64,000 nucleotides of DNA from Hyphomicrobium sp. 99 (GCF_000384335.2 NZ_KQ031382.1:3979545-4043544); one strand, 5' to 3'; shown: positions 27,206 to 36,568, counted from the stretch's first letter. Program-made: numbers and translations. Notes: generated from the letters alone by a model not told the origin.

Positions 27206-28477
27206 TCAGGCCTTCAGCCACGGCGGCAGATGATCGGCACCGATCAAATCGTCGTAGCTCGGCCGCGGCCGCACGACGGCGTAGCGGTCGCCGTCAACGA
27301 GCACTTCCGGGATGAGCAAGCGGCTGTTGTAGGTGGATGACATCACCGCGCCATAAGCTCCCGCCGTCATGACGGCCAGGAGATCGCCAGGCTCGACCGG
27401 CGATAACGCCCGGTCTTCCGCGAGAAAATCGCCCGTCTCGCAAACCGGACCAACGATATCCTGCTGGATCGGCGGCATGTCCGAGCGCGCTTCGTTGACC
27501 GGCCAAACGTCGTGGTGGGCCTCATAAAGCGTCGGGCGGATCAAGTCGTTCATCGCCGCATCGACGATCGTGAACGTCTTGTCGGTGCCTTCCTTCACGT
27601 AGATGACCTGGGTGACGAGAACACCCGCGTTGCCGACGATCATGCGCCCAGGCTCGAGAACGAGTTTGAGACCGAGATCGCCGAGCGTCTCCTTGACGAC
27701 AGCCGCGTATTCATCAGGCGTCGGCGGAATATCGTTCGCGCCCCGGTAAGGAACGCCAAGACCGCCGCCAATATCGAGATGCTCGAGCGCAATACCGTTG
27801 GCCTTCAGATCACGCGCAAGATCGGCGAGCAGCCGAAACGCATCGCGAAACGGCGCGAGATCCGTGATCTGGCTGCCGATGTGCATGTGAATGCCGGAAA
27901 TCTTGATGCCCGGAAGCTTCGCCGCCTCGGCATAGAGGTCGCGCGCATCCTCGTAGGGCACGCCGAACTTGTTCTCGGCCTTGCCTGTCGAGATTTTCGC
28001 ATGGGTCTTCGCATCGACGTCCGGGTTGACGCGAATGGCGATGGAGGCGGTCTTCCCGAGTACCGTCGCAACCTCGCTCAGCGCCCGAAGCTCGGGCTCG
28101 CTCTCCACGTTGAAGCCGTGGATGCCCTCTTCGAGCGCGTAAGCCATTTCGCCCCGCGTCTTGCCGACGCCCGCGAAAATGATCTTCGATGCCGGCACGC
28201 CAGCTGCCCGCGCACGGCGAAGTTCGCCTTCGGACACGACATCCATACCCGCGCCGAGCCGCGCCATCGTCGCGAGCACCGCCTGGTTGGAGTTCGCCTT
28301 GACGGCAAAGCAGATGAGCGCGTCCTGGCCCCGGAATGCCCGCGCCAGAACCTCGTAATGGCGGACAAGCGTCGCCGTCGAATAGCAATAGAAGGGCGTT
28401 CCAACCTCTGCCGCGATGCGTGCGAGGCTCACGTCCTCGGCATGGAGAATGCCGGACCTATACTGAAAGTGATGCAT
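27206..28477 (-). CDS. lysA: Diaminopimelate decarboxylase
   Basis: PLP enzyme for the last step of lysine synthesis, meso-diaminopimelate to lysine. It is a fold-type III (alanine racemase-like) decarboxylase: the PLP lysine lies in CFAVKANSNQAVL (about residue 59), the phosphate-binding glycines in DIGGGLGVPY, and the EPGRMIVGNAG segment is present. The active-site Cys is in GPVCETGDFLA, and the C-terminal substrate segment GAYGAVMSSTYNSR is intact. The length is 423, normal. It is 80 bases downstream of lptM in the argH-lptM-lysA run. Confidence 0.97.
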   Translation of the reverse strand: MHHFQYRSGILHAEDVSLARIAAEVGTPFYCYSTATLVRHYEVLARAFRGQDALICFAVKANSNQAVLATMARLGAGMDVVSEGELRRARAAGVPASKIIFAGVGKTRGEMAYALEEGIHGFNVESEPELRALSEVATVLGKTASIAIRVNPDVDAKTHAKISTGKAENKFGVPYEDARDLYAEAAKLPGIKISGIHMHIGSQITDLAPFRDAFRLLADLARDLKANGIALEHLDIGGGLGVPYRGANDIPPTPDEYAAVVKETLGDLGLKLVLEPGRMIVGNAGVLVTQVIYVKEGTDKTFTIVDAAMNDLIRPTLYEAHHDVWPVNEARSDMPPIQQDIVGPVCETGDFLAEDRALSPVEPGDLLAVMTAGAYGAVMSSTYNSRLLIPEVLVDGDRYAVVRPRPSYDDLIGADHLPPWLKA

Positions 28478-28557
28478 GGGAGCGCTTCTAGCGGATGAGA
28501 AAGACCCGCGTCACCGAAAAATGCCTGAAGAGTTCAGAAACTCGCTCAACGTCCCGG

Positions 28558-28782
28558 TTATCGCAACAGCGGATCGAGGATGAACGATTCGTGCGGTTTC
28601 GGCGGAGCATCCGAATTTTCGCCCGCGGCGTGAGCATCGGGCGATTTCGCATCCCCGGCCGCCTTGGCGGCTGGCGGCGGTTCGACCGGCCCTTTCACGC
28701 CGCAGCCCGCAAAACCGGCGCAGGCCGCGCCGATAAGCGCCACCGCGATCCAGGATTTCGTGCTGTGCGGGAGCACGGCCAT
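28558..28782 (-). CDS. lptM: LptM-type small lipoprotein
   Basis: Small outer-membrane lipoprotein (74 residues). A basic N-terminus and hydrophobic stretch lead to the lipobox FAGC, followed at once by GVKGPVEPP, the hallmark of the LptM/YifL family. In E. coli LptM helps assemble the LptD/E lipopolysaccharide translocon. The rest is a short Ala/Pro/Asp-rich tail. Its place between argH and lysA is conserved in many proteobacteria. Confidence 0.88.
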   Translation of the reverse strand: MAVLPHSTKSWIAVALIGAACAGFAGCGVKGPVEPPPAAKAAGDAKSPDAHAAGENSDAPPKPHESFILDPLLR

Positions 28783-28842
28783 GCCAAAATCACTCCAAAA
28801 CCATTCGGCCCGCTCGGAAGGCGGGCACTGCAGGGAAGAGTT

Positions 28843-30252
28843 CTAGACCTTCCCTCGCGCCTTTTCCAACCGCTTGAGCCATTGACGAGCCATTTTGGCG
28901 ACGTTCTGTGGCGCGGTTCCCCCATAGCTCGTCCGGCTCTTGACCGAATTTTCCACAGACAGCACCGAGAAGACGGCTTTAGTGATGCGCGGCTCGACGG
29001 CCTGCATGTCCGTTAGGCTCAATTGATCGAGATCCACGCCTTTGGCTTCGGCCGCCTTCACAATGGCGCCCGTCACGTGGTGAGCGTCGCGGAACGGCAT
29101 CTTGAGCTCCCGAACGAGCCAGTCCGCGAGATCGGTCGCCGTTGAATAACCGCGCCCAGCCGCCGCGCGCATGGCCTCCGCGTTGGGCTCCAGATCCGCA
29201 ATCATGCCCGCCATGGCCGCCATAACGAGACGCAGGCTGGACAGGGCGTCGAACGTCGTCTCCTTGTCTTCCTGCATGTCCTTCGAATACGCGAGCGGCA
29301 GGCCCTTCATCACGATGACGAGACCCTGGAACGCCGATGCGATACGGCCGACCTTCGCGCGCGCCAGCTCCGCCGCGTCCGGATTGCGCTTCTGCGGCAT
29401 GATCGATGAGCCGGTCGTGAACCGGTCGGAAAGCTTCACGAACCCGAATTGCGGCGTCATCCAGATGACGATCTCTTCGGCGAGGCGCGAGAAGTGCACG
29501 GCCGCGATCGTCGCCGCCGCAAGGGTTTCGAGCGCGAAGTCACGATCCGAGACACCGTCGAGCGAATTCGCCATCGGCCTGTCGAAGCCCAGCGCCTCCG
29601 CTGTCATTTCCCGGTTGATCGGAAACGACGTTCCAGCGAGCGCCGCCGAGCCGAGCGGCGATTCATTGAGACGCTTCCGCGCGTCCGCGAACCGACCCCG
29701 GTCGCGCGCGATCATTTCGACGTAGGCGAGCAGATGGTGACCGAAGGTCACGGGCTGCGCAGGTTGCAGATGCGTGAAGCCCGGCATGACCGTGGCGGCA
29801 TGCGCCTCGGCCTTCTCCGCAAGTGCCTGCTGCACGTTCTCGAGAGACGCGTCGATGCCGTCGATGGCATCGCGCACGAAGAGCCGGAAATCCGTCGCGA
29901 CCTGATCGTTGCGCGAACGCGCCGTATGCAGCCGCCCCGCCGCAGGACCGATCAGCTCTTTCAGGCGATTTTCGACGTTCATGTGAACGTCTTCGAGCGC
30001 GCGCGAGAATTCGAACGTGCCCGCGTCTATCTCCGCCTTGATCTTGTCGAGGCCTTTTGCGATCTCGCGAGCATCGGCTTTGGCTATAATGCCCGCGTCC
30101 GCGAGCATCGCAGCATGTGCCTTCGAGCCGCGAATGTCCTGCGGGGCAAGCTGCTTGTCGAAGCCGATGGAGGCATTTATCTCCTGCATGATCTCGGCAG
30201 GAGACATTGCGAAACGGCCACCCCACATGGTGTTGGCTGGCTTGTCGGTCAC
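28843..30252 (-). CDS. argH: Argininosuccinate lyase
   Basis: Last step of arginine synthesis: argininosuccinate to arginine and fumarate. Fumarase/aspartase superfamily, active as a tetramer. The first conserved region reads [16 protein letters not shown]; the flexible catalytic loop is [29 protein letters not shown] is also present. The length is 469, normal, with a GTG start at 30252 ([13 protein letters not shown]). It is divergent from tlpA with only 40 bases between starts, so promoters must overlap. It begins the minus-strand argH-lptM-lysA run. Confidence 0.97.
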   Translation of the reverse strand: MTDKPANTMWGGRFAMSPAEIMQEINASIGFDKQLAPQDIRGSKAHAAMLADAGIIAKADAREIAKGLDKIKAEIDAGTFEFSRALEDVHMNVENRLKELIGPAAGRLHTARSRNDQVATDFRLFVRDAIDGIDASLENVQQALAEKAEAHAATVMPGFTHLQPAQPVTFGHHLLAYVEMIARDRGRFADARKRLNESPLGSAALAGTSFPINREMTAEALGFDRPMANSLDGVSDRDFALETLAAATIAAVHFSRLAEEIVIWMTPQFGFVKLSDRFTTGSSIMPQKRNPDAAELARAKVGRIASAFQGLVIVMKGLPLAYSKDMQEDKETTFDALSSLRLVMAAMAGMIADLEPNAEAMRAAAGRGYSTATDLADWLVRELKMPFRDAHHVTGAIVKAAEAKGVDLDQLSLTDMQAVEPRITKAVFSVLSVENSVKSRTSYGGTAPQNVAKMARQWLKRLEKARGKV

Positions 30253-30292
30253 GGGCGGCTCCGTCTTAAATAGAAAAGAACAAGGTTACCAA

Positions 30293-30940
30293 ATGACAGC
30301 GAACGGCGCGGGAAGCCCGCAGAAGGCTCTTTGGATTGTGGCGCTGTCGGCGCTGGTCGGGTTCGGCGCCGTATACGTTATCGGAGGCGGGTTGGGCAAC
30401 GTCGGTCCGCAAAATTCGGAGACCGCCGCCCAGAATGTCTCGACGTCTGAGCCTGGAGGCGCCGGCGGCTCGTCGCTCAAGCTCGGTCAGATGGCGGCAT
30501 TTGTCGCAAAGAAAACGCCCGAGCCCCTGCCCGACATCACCTTCCAGGACGCCACTGGTAAGGATGTCAAGCTGTCGAGCCTCAAAGGCAAGACCATCCT
30601 TCTCAATCTCTGGGCGACCTGGTGTGAGCCCTGCCGCGAGGAGATGCCGGCTCTCGACCACCTGCAGAAAGAACTCGGCAGCGACAAGTTTGAAGTCTTA
30701 GCACTGAGCCTCGACCGCAAGGGCTACGACGCGTCGCGCAAGTTCCTCGACGAGCTGAAAGCCGACAACGTCAAGCTCTATACGGACGTAACCGCCAAAC
30801 AGGGCATGGCGCTGAAGCTTCTCGGGATGCCGACCACAATCCTCATCAACAAGGACGGATTGGAAGTCGGACGGTTGGCTGGATCGGCAAAATGGGATTC
30901 GGACGACGCCAAAAAGCTCATCGAGGCGGCGATGAACTGA
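30293..30940 (+). CDS. tlpA: TlpA-like membrane-anchored thioredoxin
   Basis: Thiol-disulfide reductase of the TlpA/ResA family, acting in the periplasm, in known cases on copper-delivery proteins for cytochrome oxidase. The ATG at 30293 gives 215 residues: a single anchor helix at about 11-32, a linker, then the thioredoxin fold with WATWCEPC (Cys111, Cys114) and the cis-Pro segment LGMPTTILI. The frame is open further upstream, but that part overlaps argH and has no function. It is divergent from argH, an arrangement seen in other Hyphomicrobiales (family knowledge). Confidence 0.92.
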   Translation: MTANGAGSPQKALWIVALSALVGFGAVYVIGGGLGNVGPQNSETAAQNVSTSEPGGAGGSSLKLGQMAAFVAKKTPEPLPDITFQDATGKDVKLSSLKGKTILLNLWATWCEPCREEMPALDHLQKELGSDKFEVLALSLDRKGYDASRKFLDELKADNVKLYTDVTAKQGMALKLLGMPTTILINKDGLEVGRLAGSAKWDSDDAKKLIEAAMN

Positions 30941-30997
30941 CCACCTCGAATTCGCCGCTTGGGGCCAACTGACGTTCGCTGCCCTTGAAGGCGCAAA

Positions 30998-31246
30998 CTA
31001 CTTCTTCTTCGTTTTCTGCGTCAGCGCTGAAGCAGCGACGGACTTCGCTTCCTTGCTCGACTTGGGGTCATGCAGGATTTTAGACGCTGCAGAGGCGACC
31101 TTCTTGCTCGTCGTTTCCTTTGGGCTGCCGGTCTGCGTGAGTGCCGAAGCCGCGACCGACTTCTCAGCCTTGGTCGCCGTCTTGCTCTTCAACACCTTCG
31201 AGGCTGCCGACGACACCTTCTTGCTGGTGACTTCCGATTTCGCCAT
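30998..31246 (-). CDS. Small basic protein with two internal repeats
   Basis: The ATG at 31246 gives 82 residues. The protein is essentially two copies of a unit of about 33 residues: TSKKVSSAASKVL...KSVAASALTQ and TSKKVASAASKIL...KSVAASALTQ, ending in a KTKKK tail. It is rich in Lys, Ser, Ala and Thr and has no Cys or Trp. Similar small proteins occur in rhizobia and related bacteria without known function; a nucleic-acid-binding or helical role is speculation. It lies convergent to tlpA and divergent from dapD. Confidence 0.75.
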   Translation of the reverse strand: MAKSEVTSKKVSSAASKVLKSKTATKAEKSVAASALTQTGSPKETTSKKVASAASKILHDPKSSKEAKSVAASALTQKTKKK

Positions 31247-31489
31247 AGACGTTGCTTCCTGAGTTCCGGAGCCGCGAAAGTGCGGTCCGACGAGCATGCA
31301 CCATGCACGATTCGAGTACGCCGTGTAATGACGGCCAAGGCCTGTTTTTATCCACTTTCCACGCTTGCCGCTACGGACGGTATGCGGGTACGCCCCTCAG
31401 CCAGTGCTCAGAATTGACACCCCGCGCCCGAGAGGCGACAAGGCGCGTCTCAAACACTATTCCCGCACAGCATCGGAGACGCTTTCCCC

Positions 31490-32332
31490 ATGGCCCACGA
31501 CGACCTGAAACAGACAATCGAAGCGGCATGGGAAACCCGCGACGGCATTTCGTTCGACACCAAAGGCGCCGTCCGCGATGCCGTCGAAACAGCCCTCGAC
31601 CTTCTCGATAAGGGCGAAGCGCGCGTCGCCGAGAAGACGGACGGCACCTGGGTCGTCAATCAGTGGCTGAAAAAGGCAGTCCTTTTGTCGTTCCGCCTCA
31701 ACGACATGGAAACGATCCCCGGCGGTCCGGCAGGCAGCTTCTACTGGGATAAGGTGCCTCCGAAGTTCGCCGGCTGGACGGAAGCAGACTTCCGCAAGGG
31801 CGGCTTCCGGGTGCTTCCTGGCGCCATCGTCCGCCGCTCCGCCTACATCGCGCCCGGCGCCGTTCTGCTCCCCTCGTTCGTGAACCTCGGCGCCTACGTC
31901 GGCAGCGGCACGATGGTCGACACCTGGGCGACGGTCGGAAGTTGCGCCCAGATCGGGAAAAACTGCCACATTTCAGGCGGTGCCGGCATCGGCGGCGTGC
32001 TCGAGCCCCTTCAGGCCGGACCGGTCGTCATCGAGGATAACTGCTTCATCGGCGCCCGCGCCGAAGTGGCCGAAGGCGTCCAGGTCGGCGAAGGGTCCGT
32101 CCTTTCGATGGGCGTCTACCTCGGAGCCTCGACGACGATCATCGATCGCGCGACGGGTGAAAAAATGTTCGGCAAGGTGCCTCCCTATTCCGTCATCGTA
32201 TCGGGTACGATGCCGGGCAAGCCTCTCCCGAACGGGGAACCGGGTCCAAACCTCTATTGCGCCGTGATCGTCAAGCGCGTCGACGAAAAGACCCGGAGCA
32301 AGACAAGCATCAACGAGCTTCTCAGGGACTAA
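31490..32332 (+). CDS. dapD: Tetrahydrodipicolinate N-succinyltransferase
   Basis: Succinylates tetrahydrodipicolinate in the succinyl branch of lysine/diaminopimelate synthesis. The C-terminal half is a left-handed beta-helix of hexapeptide repeats ([20 protein letters not shown], then [20 protein letters not shown]). The N-terminal helical domain is complete. The length is 280, normal. It is followed by a membrane protein gene and dapE on the same strand, so it probably forms an operon. Confidence 0.97.
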   Translation: MAHDDLKQTIEAAWETRDGISFDTKGAVRDAVETALDLLDKGEARVAEKTDGTWVVNQWLKKAVLLSFRLNDMETIPGGPAGSFYWDKVPPKFAGWTEADFRKGGFRVLPGAIVRRSAYIAPGAVLLPSFVNLGAYVGSGTMVDTWATVGSCAQIGKNCHISGGAGIGGVLEPLQAGPVVIEDNCFIGARAEVAEGVQVGEGSVLSMGVYLGASTTIIDRATGEKMFGKVPPYSVIVSGTMPGKPLPNGEPGPNLYCAVIVKRVDEKTRSKTSINELLRD

Positions 32333-32358
32333 GTGGAAGCTCAGGGATTGAGTGGAAG
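32321..32358 (+). repeat. 19-bp tandem duplication across the dapD stop
   Basis: CTCAGGGACTAAGTGGAAG (32321-32339) is followed directly by CTCAGGGATTGAGTGGAAG. Seventeen of 19 bases match, and each unit carries a stop in the dapD frame region. It lies just before the GTG start of the next gene. Confidence 0.85.
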
Positions 32359-32361
32359 CAG

Positions 32362-33120
32362 GTGAAAACGGCGTCGAAATTCCGAACGCTTGATCCGGCG
32401 CTCATCACGGCGAGCCTCGATCAACTTGCTCGGCGTATCGATGAGCGTTTTCCGGGTGCGGGCCTTGCCAACGTCTGCCGCGACCTGCTCGCACTCGCCA
32501 AGGAGACGGCAACCGCGGCGCAGGAAATCAACCGGCCACACTTCTTCCTGCGCTTCGTCATCTGGCTCGCGATCACGGCAGGCGTTGCCCTGCTGATCGT
32601 GGTCGCGCAGCTCATTTTAGGCGGTACTAAGGCTAACGACGATCTCTTCGGCACGCTGCAGGGCATCGATTCCGGCTTCAACATAGTCGTGCTCATGGGC
32701 GCGACGCTGTTCTTCGTCTCATCGCTCGAAGCGCGCTGGAAACAGCGGAAGGCCCTCTTCGCACTCCACGAGTTCCGCTCCATCATCCACGTCATCGATA
32801 TGCATCAGCTGACGAAAGACCCGAGCATGCTGGCGGCCGTGCACACCTCGAGCTCACCCGACCGCAGCCTGTCGCCGTTCGAACTCGTACGTTATCTCGA
32901 CTATTGCTCTGAGATGCTGTCGCTCACTGCCAAGCTTGCAGCGCTCTACGCCGAGAAGCTCAGCGATCCGGTCGTGGTCGACACGGTCGGCGACCTTGAG
33001 CGGCTGACCTCGGATCTTTCAGGTAAGATCTGGCAGAAGATCACGATCGTGCAGAGCCTCGAAGGCCGCGACATTCCGTTGCCTTCCGCCGGTCAGCTAA
33101 TTGGAAGTCAAACTGTGTAA
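32362..33120 (+). CDS. Membrane protein of unknown function in the dap operon
   Basis: A 252-residue protein starting with GTG at 32362; the frame extends into dapD, but that part is a shadow. Two hydrophobic helices lie near residues 67-90 and 107-130 (GVALLIVVAQLIL and IVVLMGATLFFVS). The remainder is soluble and helical, with a C-terminal region of about 100 residues. It probably sits in the inner membrane with both ends inside. Its stop codon overlaps the dapE start by one base, so translation is likely coupled. I do not recognise the family. Confidence 0.8.
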   Translation: MKTASKFRTLDPALITASLDQLARRIDERFPGAGLANVCRDLLALAKETATAAQEINRPHFFLRFVIWLAITAGVALLIVVAQLILGGTKANDDLFGTLQGIDSGFNIVVLMGATLFFVSSLEARWKQRKALFALHEFRSIIHVIDMHQLTKDPSMLAAVHTSSSPDRSLSPFELVRYLDYCSEMLSLTAKLAALYAEKLSDPVVVDTVGDLERLTSDLSGKIWQKITIVQSLEGRDIPLPSAGQLIGSQTV

Positions 33121-34292
33121 TGACCCTCATCCCGACAGATCCCGTTGCCCTCTCTCAAGCGCTCATCCGCTGCGAAAGCGTAACGCCCCACGAAGCAGGC
33201 GCACTGACGCTCCTGCAGAACGTGCTCGAGCCGGCAGGCTTCACCTGTCACCGCCTCGTCTTCTCCGAGCCCGGCACGCCCGATGTCGATAATCTTTACG
33301 CGCGCCTCGGCTCGGGCCGGCCGCATCTCTCCTTCGCCGGACATACCGATGTCGTGCCGGTCGGCAACGAAGCGGCCTGGACCGTGCACCCGTTCGCCGG
33401 CGAAGTCCGCGACGGTATTCTCTACGGACGCGGCGCAGTCGACATGAAGGGCTGCATTGGCGCCTTCCTCGCCGCGACCATGAAGTATCTCCATCACCAC
33501 AATGGCCTGCCGCGCGGCTCGTTGTCGTTCATTATTACGGGCGACGAAGAGGGCCCCTCGATCAACGGCACGATGAAAATCCTCGATTGGCTGAAGGCGC
33601 GCGATGAAGTCATCGATGCCTGCCTCGTCGGCGAACCATCGAACCCCAACGCGCTCGGCGATGAAATCCGCATCGGACGCCGCGGCTCGCTCAACGTCGA
33701 TCTGACCGTTCACGGCAAGCAGGGACATTCCGCCTATCCGCAAATCGCCGATAATCCGGTCCCGAAACTCGCCCGCATCATCGACCGCCTCTCGACGACG
33801 AAGCTCGACGACGGAACGGAAAATTTCCAGCCGTCGAACCTTCAGGTGACGGTGATCTCCGTTCCGAACACGGCGACGAACGTCATCCCGGGACGCGCCA
33901 TCGCCAAGCTCAACATCCGCTATAACGACGGCTGGACGCGTCCGACGATCGAAGAGTGGGTGCGGAAAACAACCGCGAGCGCCGCCGCGGAAGTCGACGC
34001 GAAATACGATCTCGCATTCTCCGGCACCGGCGACGTGTTCCTGACGAAACCGGGTCCGCTCGTCTCGACGCTCAAGGACGCCGTCAAATCCGTCACCGGT
34101 CGCACGCCTGCGCTGACGACGGGCGGTGGCACATCGGATGCGCGCTTCATCAAGGACATCTGTCCGGTCGTCGAATTCGGCCTCGTCAACCAGACGATCC
34201 ATCAGGTCGACGAGCACACGAGCGTCGCCGACCTCGAAACGCTGACCGAAATCTACGGCCGCTTCATCACGAACTTCTTCCGCAACGGTTGA
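33120..34292 (+). CDS. dapE: Succinyl-diaminopimelate desuccinylase
   Basis: Zinc M20 hydrolase that removes succinate from N-succinyl-diaminopimelate. Metal-binding motifs are visible: FAGHTDVVPVG, YGRGAVDMKG, and GDEEGPSINGT with the catalytic Glu pair. The dimerisation-domain His is in HGKQGHSAYP and the last metal ligand is in NQTIHQVDEH. It differs from the argE paralogue at 38343 by the substrate segment. The length is 390. It overlaps the preceding stop by one base (TAATG). Confidence 0.97.
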   Translation: MTLIPTDPVALSQALIRCESVTPHEAGALTLLQNVLEPAGFTCHRLVFSEPGTPDVDNLYARLGSGRPHLSFAGHTDVVPVGNEAAWTVHPFAGEVRDGILYGRGAVDMKGCIGAFLAATMKYLHHHNGLPRGSLSFIITGDEEGPSINGTMKILDWLKARDEVIDACLVGEPSNPNALGDEIRIGRRGSLNVDLTVHGKQGHSAYPQIADNPVPKLARIIDRLSTTKLDDGTENFQPSNLQVTVISVPNTATNVIPGRAIAKLNIRYNDGWTRPTIEEWVRKTTASAAAEVDAKYDLAFSGTGDVFLTKPGPLVSTLKDAVKSVTGRTPALTTGGGTSDARFIKDICPVVEFGLVNQTIHQVDEHTSVADLETLTEIYGRFITNFFRNG

Positions 34293-34297
34293 GGACT

Positions 34298-34449
34298 CGT
34301 CATCCTCGACCGAGCGCGCCATCGGCGCGTCGAAGGTCGGGGATCCAGCGTCAGACTCGCCAAAGGCACAAAATGTGGAGTCTTCGACGACTCTCACGCT
34401 GGATCCCCAATCACGCTCGCTAGAACGCTCACACGATTGAGGATGACGG
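34298..34449. repeat. 152-bp palindromic repeat after dapE (pair with 62280)
   Basis: The ends are GTCATCCTCG and GAGGATGAC, and an inner pair is GGGGATCCAGCGT and ACGCTGGATCCCC. The copy at 62280-62427 has the same layout and most of the same bases. It lies between dapE and HU and can form a long stem. Confidence 0.8.
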
Positions 34450-34450
34450 C

Positions 34451-34582
34451 GCGTTCCGCGCGGGCACTTCGTTTCGGGCGGCCGGCGCGCGGAACGCGTG
34501 TCGCCCGAAACAAACAAAAAAGTGCCGCCCGAAACGAAGGCCCGCGCTGGCGGCCGGCTCCGCGAAGCGGAGTCGCCAGCGC
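34451..34582. repeat. Nested and competing hairpins before HU terminator
   Basis: Three perfect inverted repeats: GCGTTCCGCGCG (34451-34462) with 34486-34497; a 16-bp arm (34467-34482) with 34524-34539; and GCGCTGGCG (34544-34552) with 34574-34582. The first two interleave, so they cannot form together without a pseudoknot. No coding role is visible. Confidence 0.7.
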
Positions 34583-34590
34583 CAAACAAA

Positions 34591-34617
34591 AAAGGCCGCC
34601 AAATCTGGCGGCCTTTT
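34591..34617 (-). terminator. Rho-independent terminator of the HU gene
   Basis: AAAGGCCGCC (34591-34600) and GGCGGCCTTT pair around a 6-base loop. On the minus strand the stem is followed by TTTTTTGTTT, an ideal terminator for the HU gene ending at 34644. It may also act weakly on plus-strand dapE transcription. Confidence 0.85.
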
Positions 34618-34643
34618 CGAATTACCCCGCTAAAGAGCGATCC

Positions 34644-34982
34644 TTAGACCGACTCTTTCAGCTCCTTCGCGGCGCGGAAAGCGATCTTCTTCGAAGCCTT
34701 GATCTTGATGGCTTCGCCCGTTGCCGGGTTGCGGCCCATGCGAGCCGGACGCTTGCGAACCTGCAGAACGCCGAGACCTCCGATGCGGATGCGGGCGCCC
34801 TTCTTGAGATGCTTGGAAATCTGAGCGACGAGATCTTCGAGCAGCGCGACCGACTGCTTCTTCGGAATCTCGTGAGCCTCCGCGAGCGTCGCGGCAATAT
34901 GCTTCAACGTAACGGTTTCGATCTTCGCTGCAGCCTTGGCCGGAGCCTTGGCTGAAGTCTTTGGCGCAGCTGCCTTTGCCAT
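34644..34982 (-). CDS. HU-family DNA-binding protein
   Basis: Histone-like protein, 112 residues from the ATG at 34982. The first 26 residues are an Ala/Lys-rich extension (AKAAAPKTSAKAPAKAAAK). The HU fold follows, with the DNA-binding arm GLGVLQVRKRPARMGRNPATGE and ending in FRAAKELKES. The long frame upstream of this ATG is in noncoding DNA. The Lys/Ala tail resembles histone H1-like extensions and may add nonspecific DNA binding. Confidence 0.93.
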   Translation of the reverse strand: MAKAAAPKTSAKAPAKAAAKIETVTLKHIAATLAEAHEIPKKQSVALLEDLVAQISKHLKKGARIRIGGLGVLQVRKRPARMGRNPATGEAIKIKASKKIAFRAAKELKESV

Positions 34983-35243
34983 TGTCGTCCCTCTTATGCG
35001 AATCGGTTTGGTATCGAACACTACATCATCGTTGAAACCCAAAAACATGCGATTTTTGGGCCTTTTTCGAATGAAGCCGGCGAAAAGAGCAGCATTTGTG
35101 GCCCGAAAGCAAGCGTCACGTATGGGTTGCACGCAAAAAAAGCCGCCAAAACCGTAGTTTTCCGTGCGCTTTAGCGGAACGCGGCGAATGAACCGAGGGA
35201 AAGAAATCGGAAGTTTGCGAAGGGAACCTCTTCGCAAACGATA

Positions 35244-36368
35244 CTATTTGAAATGCTTCGAAAGCTTCAGGCCCTGGCCCTGATAGTTTGATTTCAGCCC
35301 CTGGCCGTAGAGCGTTTCCGGCGTCTCCGTCATCCGCTCGTAGACGAGCCGGCCGATGATTTGCCCGTCTTCCAGAATGAACGGCACCTTGTGCGAGCGC
35401 ACTTCGAGGACGACGCGCGAGCCTTTGCCGCCAGCTGCCGCGTGCCCAAAGCCCGGATCCATGAAGCCCGCATAATGCACGCGGAATTCGCCGACGAGCG
35501 GATTGAACGGCACCATCTCGGCCGCGTGCGTCGGCGGCACATGCACCGCTTCCTTCGAAGCCAGAATGTAGAACTGATCGGGATCAAGGATGAGCCGATG
35601 CTTGTCCTTGACGTAGATCGGGTCCCAGTAATCCTCGACCGGATAGGCTCCGACCTTATCGACATCGACGACGCCGGTGTGACGCCGCGCGCGAAACCCG
35701 ACGAGCCCGGTCTCATTACCCGCAAGATCGACCGTCAGGGCAATGCCGCCGGAAATGTCGGCATTTTCCGCCGAAACCAGACGTTCGCGCAGTTGCAGTT
35801 CGCGCAGCGCCGCATCGCTATCGGCGGCCGGACCGTTGCGAAAACGAATCTGCGACAGCCGTGAGCCTTTTCTGACGACGATCGGAAACGTCTGCGGACA
35901 GATCTCGGCGTAAAGCGGCCCGGTGTAGCCGCGCGGAATTTGATCGAACGCGCCAACGCCATCGGCGATAACGCGCGTGAACACGTCGAGCCGGCCCGTC
36001 GAGCTTTTCGGGTTCGCGGATGCTTCAACGTCGCTCGGCAGCGCGAGGGCTTCAAGCAGCGGCACGATGTAGACGCAGCCCGTTTCGAGCACAGCGCCTT
36101 GGCTGAGGCTGATCGTATGAAGCGCAAGATCATCGAGCTTCGTCTGCACGCGCCCGCCCGGCCTCGGAAGAAAACTCGCGCGCACCCGGTAGGCGACGGC
36201 GCCAAGTCTGAGATCGAGACTCGCTGGCTGCACCTGCCCCTCGATGACAGGCTCCGCAATCTCAATCTCACCATCGGCAATCATGCCCGCAATCGCTTGC
36301 GACGGCAGAATGCCGACCGTTCGCTCGCGCCGCTTCGACGCCGGATGAGTTTTCTCAGTTTTAGTCAT
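35244..36368 (-). CDS. dcd: dCTP deaminase, long two-domain form
   Basis: Converts dCTP to dUTP for thymidylate synthesis. At 374 residues it is about twice the usual Dcd (about 190). The first half carries QPASLDLRLG, ANPKSSTGRLDVFTRV and GYTGPLYAEICPQTFPIVV, the trimeric dUTPase/Dcd motifs with the catalytic Glu region. The second half repeats the fold in diverged form (HYAGFMDPGFGHA). This tandem form is typical of Hyphomicrobiales. Start is ATG at 36368; it is divergent from metZ. Confidence 0.93.
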   Translation of the reverse strand: MTKTEKTHPASKRRERTVGILPSQAIAGMIADGEIEIAEPVIEGQVQPASLDLRLGAVAYRVRASFLPRPGGRVQTKLDDLALHTISLSQGAVLETGCVYIVPLLEALALPSDVEASANPKSSTGRLDVFTRVIADGVGAFDQIPRGYTGPLYAEICPQTFPIVVRKGSRLSQIRFRNGPAADSDAALRELQLRERLVSAENADISGGIALTVDLAGNETGLVGFRARRHTGVVDVDKVGAYPVEDYWDPIYVKDKHRLILDPDQFYILASKEAVHVPPTHAAEMVPFNPLVGEFRVHYAGFMDPGFGHAAAGGKGSRVVLEVRSHKVPFILEDGQIIGRLVYERMTETPETLYGQGLKSNYQGQGLKLSKHFK

Positions 36369-36473
36369 GGCGCCGGTCTACCCCCTAGGGCTTCGTCTAA
36401 AGTAGGCCTAATGCTTCGCCAAGCGCGACAATGTCCATAATAGCGGTTATTCCGTGCGGATCGATGCCGCCCC

Positions 36474-36502
36474 TTGACGCCGCGGGGTGCGAGCGGTAAT
36501 CC
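36474..36502 (+). promoter_or_regulatory. metZ promoter
   Basis: TTGACG (36474-36479) and TAATCC (36497-36502) with 17-base spacing, immediately upstream of the SAM-II aptamer. The predicted start is about 36510, right at the aptamer's 5' end. Confidence 0.6.
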
Positions 36503-36510
36503 CGCTGAAC

Positions 36511-36568
36511 TCTCGTGGTCCTTTGGCCGGCCGGCTTGCAGCCACGTTAAACAAGTCGCTAAAGAGGC
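36511..36568 (+). ncRNA. SAM-II riboswitch (metA motif)
   Basis: The signature elements are present in order: CGTGG (36514-36518) pairs with CCACG (36542-36546). The loop CTTG (36535-36538) can pair with CAAG (36552-36555) to make the pseudoknot. The conserved TTAAACAAGTCGCTAAA follows. SAM-II aptamers repress methionine genes in alphaproteobacteria when SAM is abundant. It lies 88 bases before metZ. Confidence 0.93.

Noticed and set aside
30017..30292. 92-codon N-terminal extension of the TlpA gene
   Set aside because: Lies antisense to argH; the ATG at 30293 directly precedes a proper membrane anchor.
33108..34589. 493-codon minus-strand ORF over dapE
   Set aside because: dapE motifs are unambiguous on the plus strand; the minus frame spans the repeat region as well.
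34983..35237. 85-codon N-terminal extension of HU
   Set aside because: No homology expected; HU begins naturally at the Lys/Ala tail after ATG 34982.
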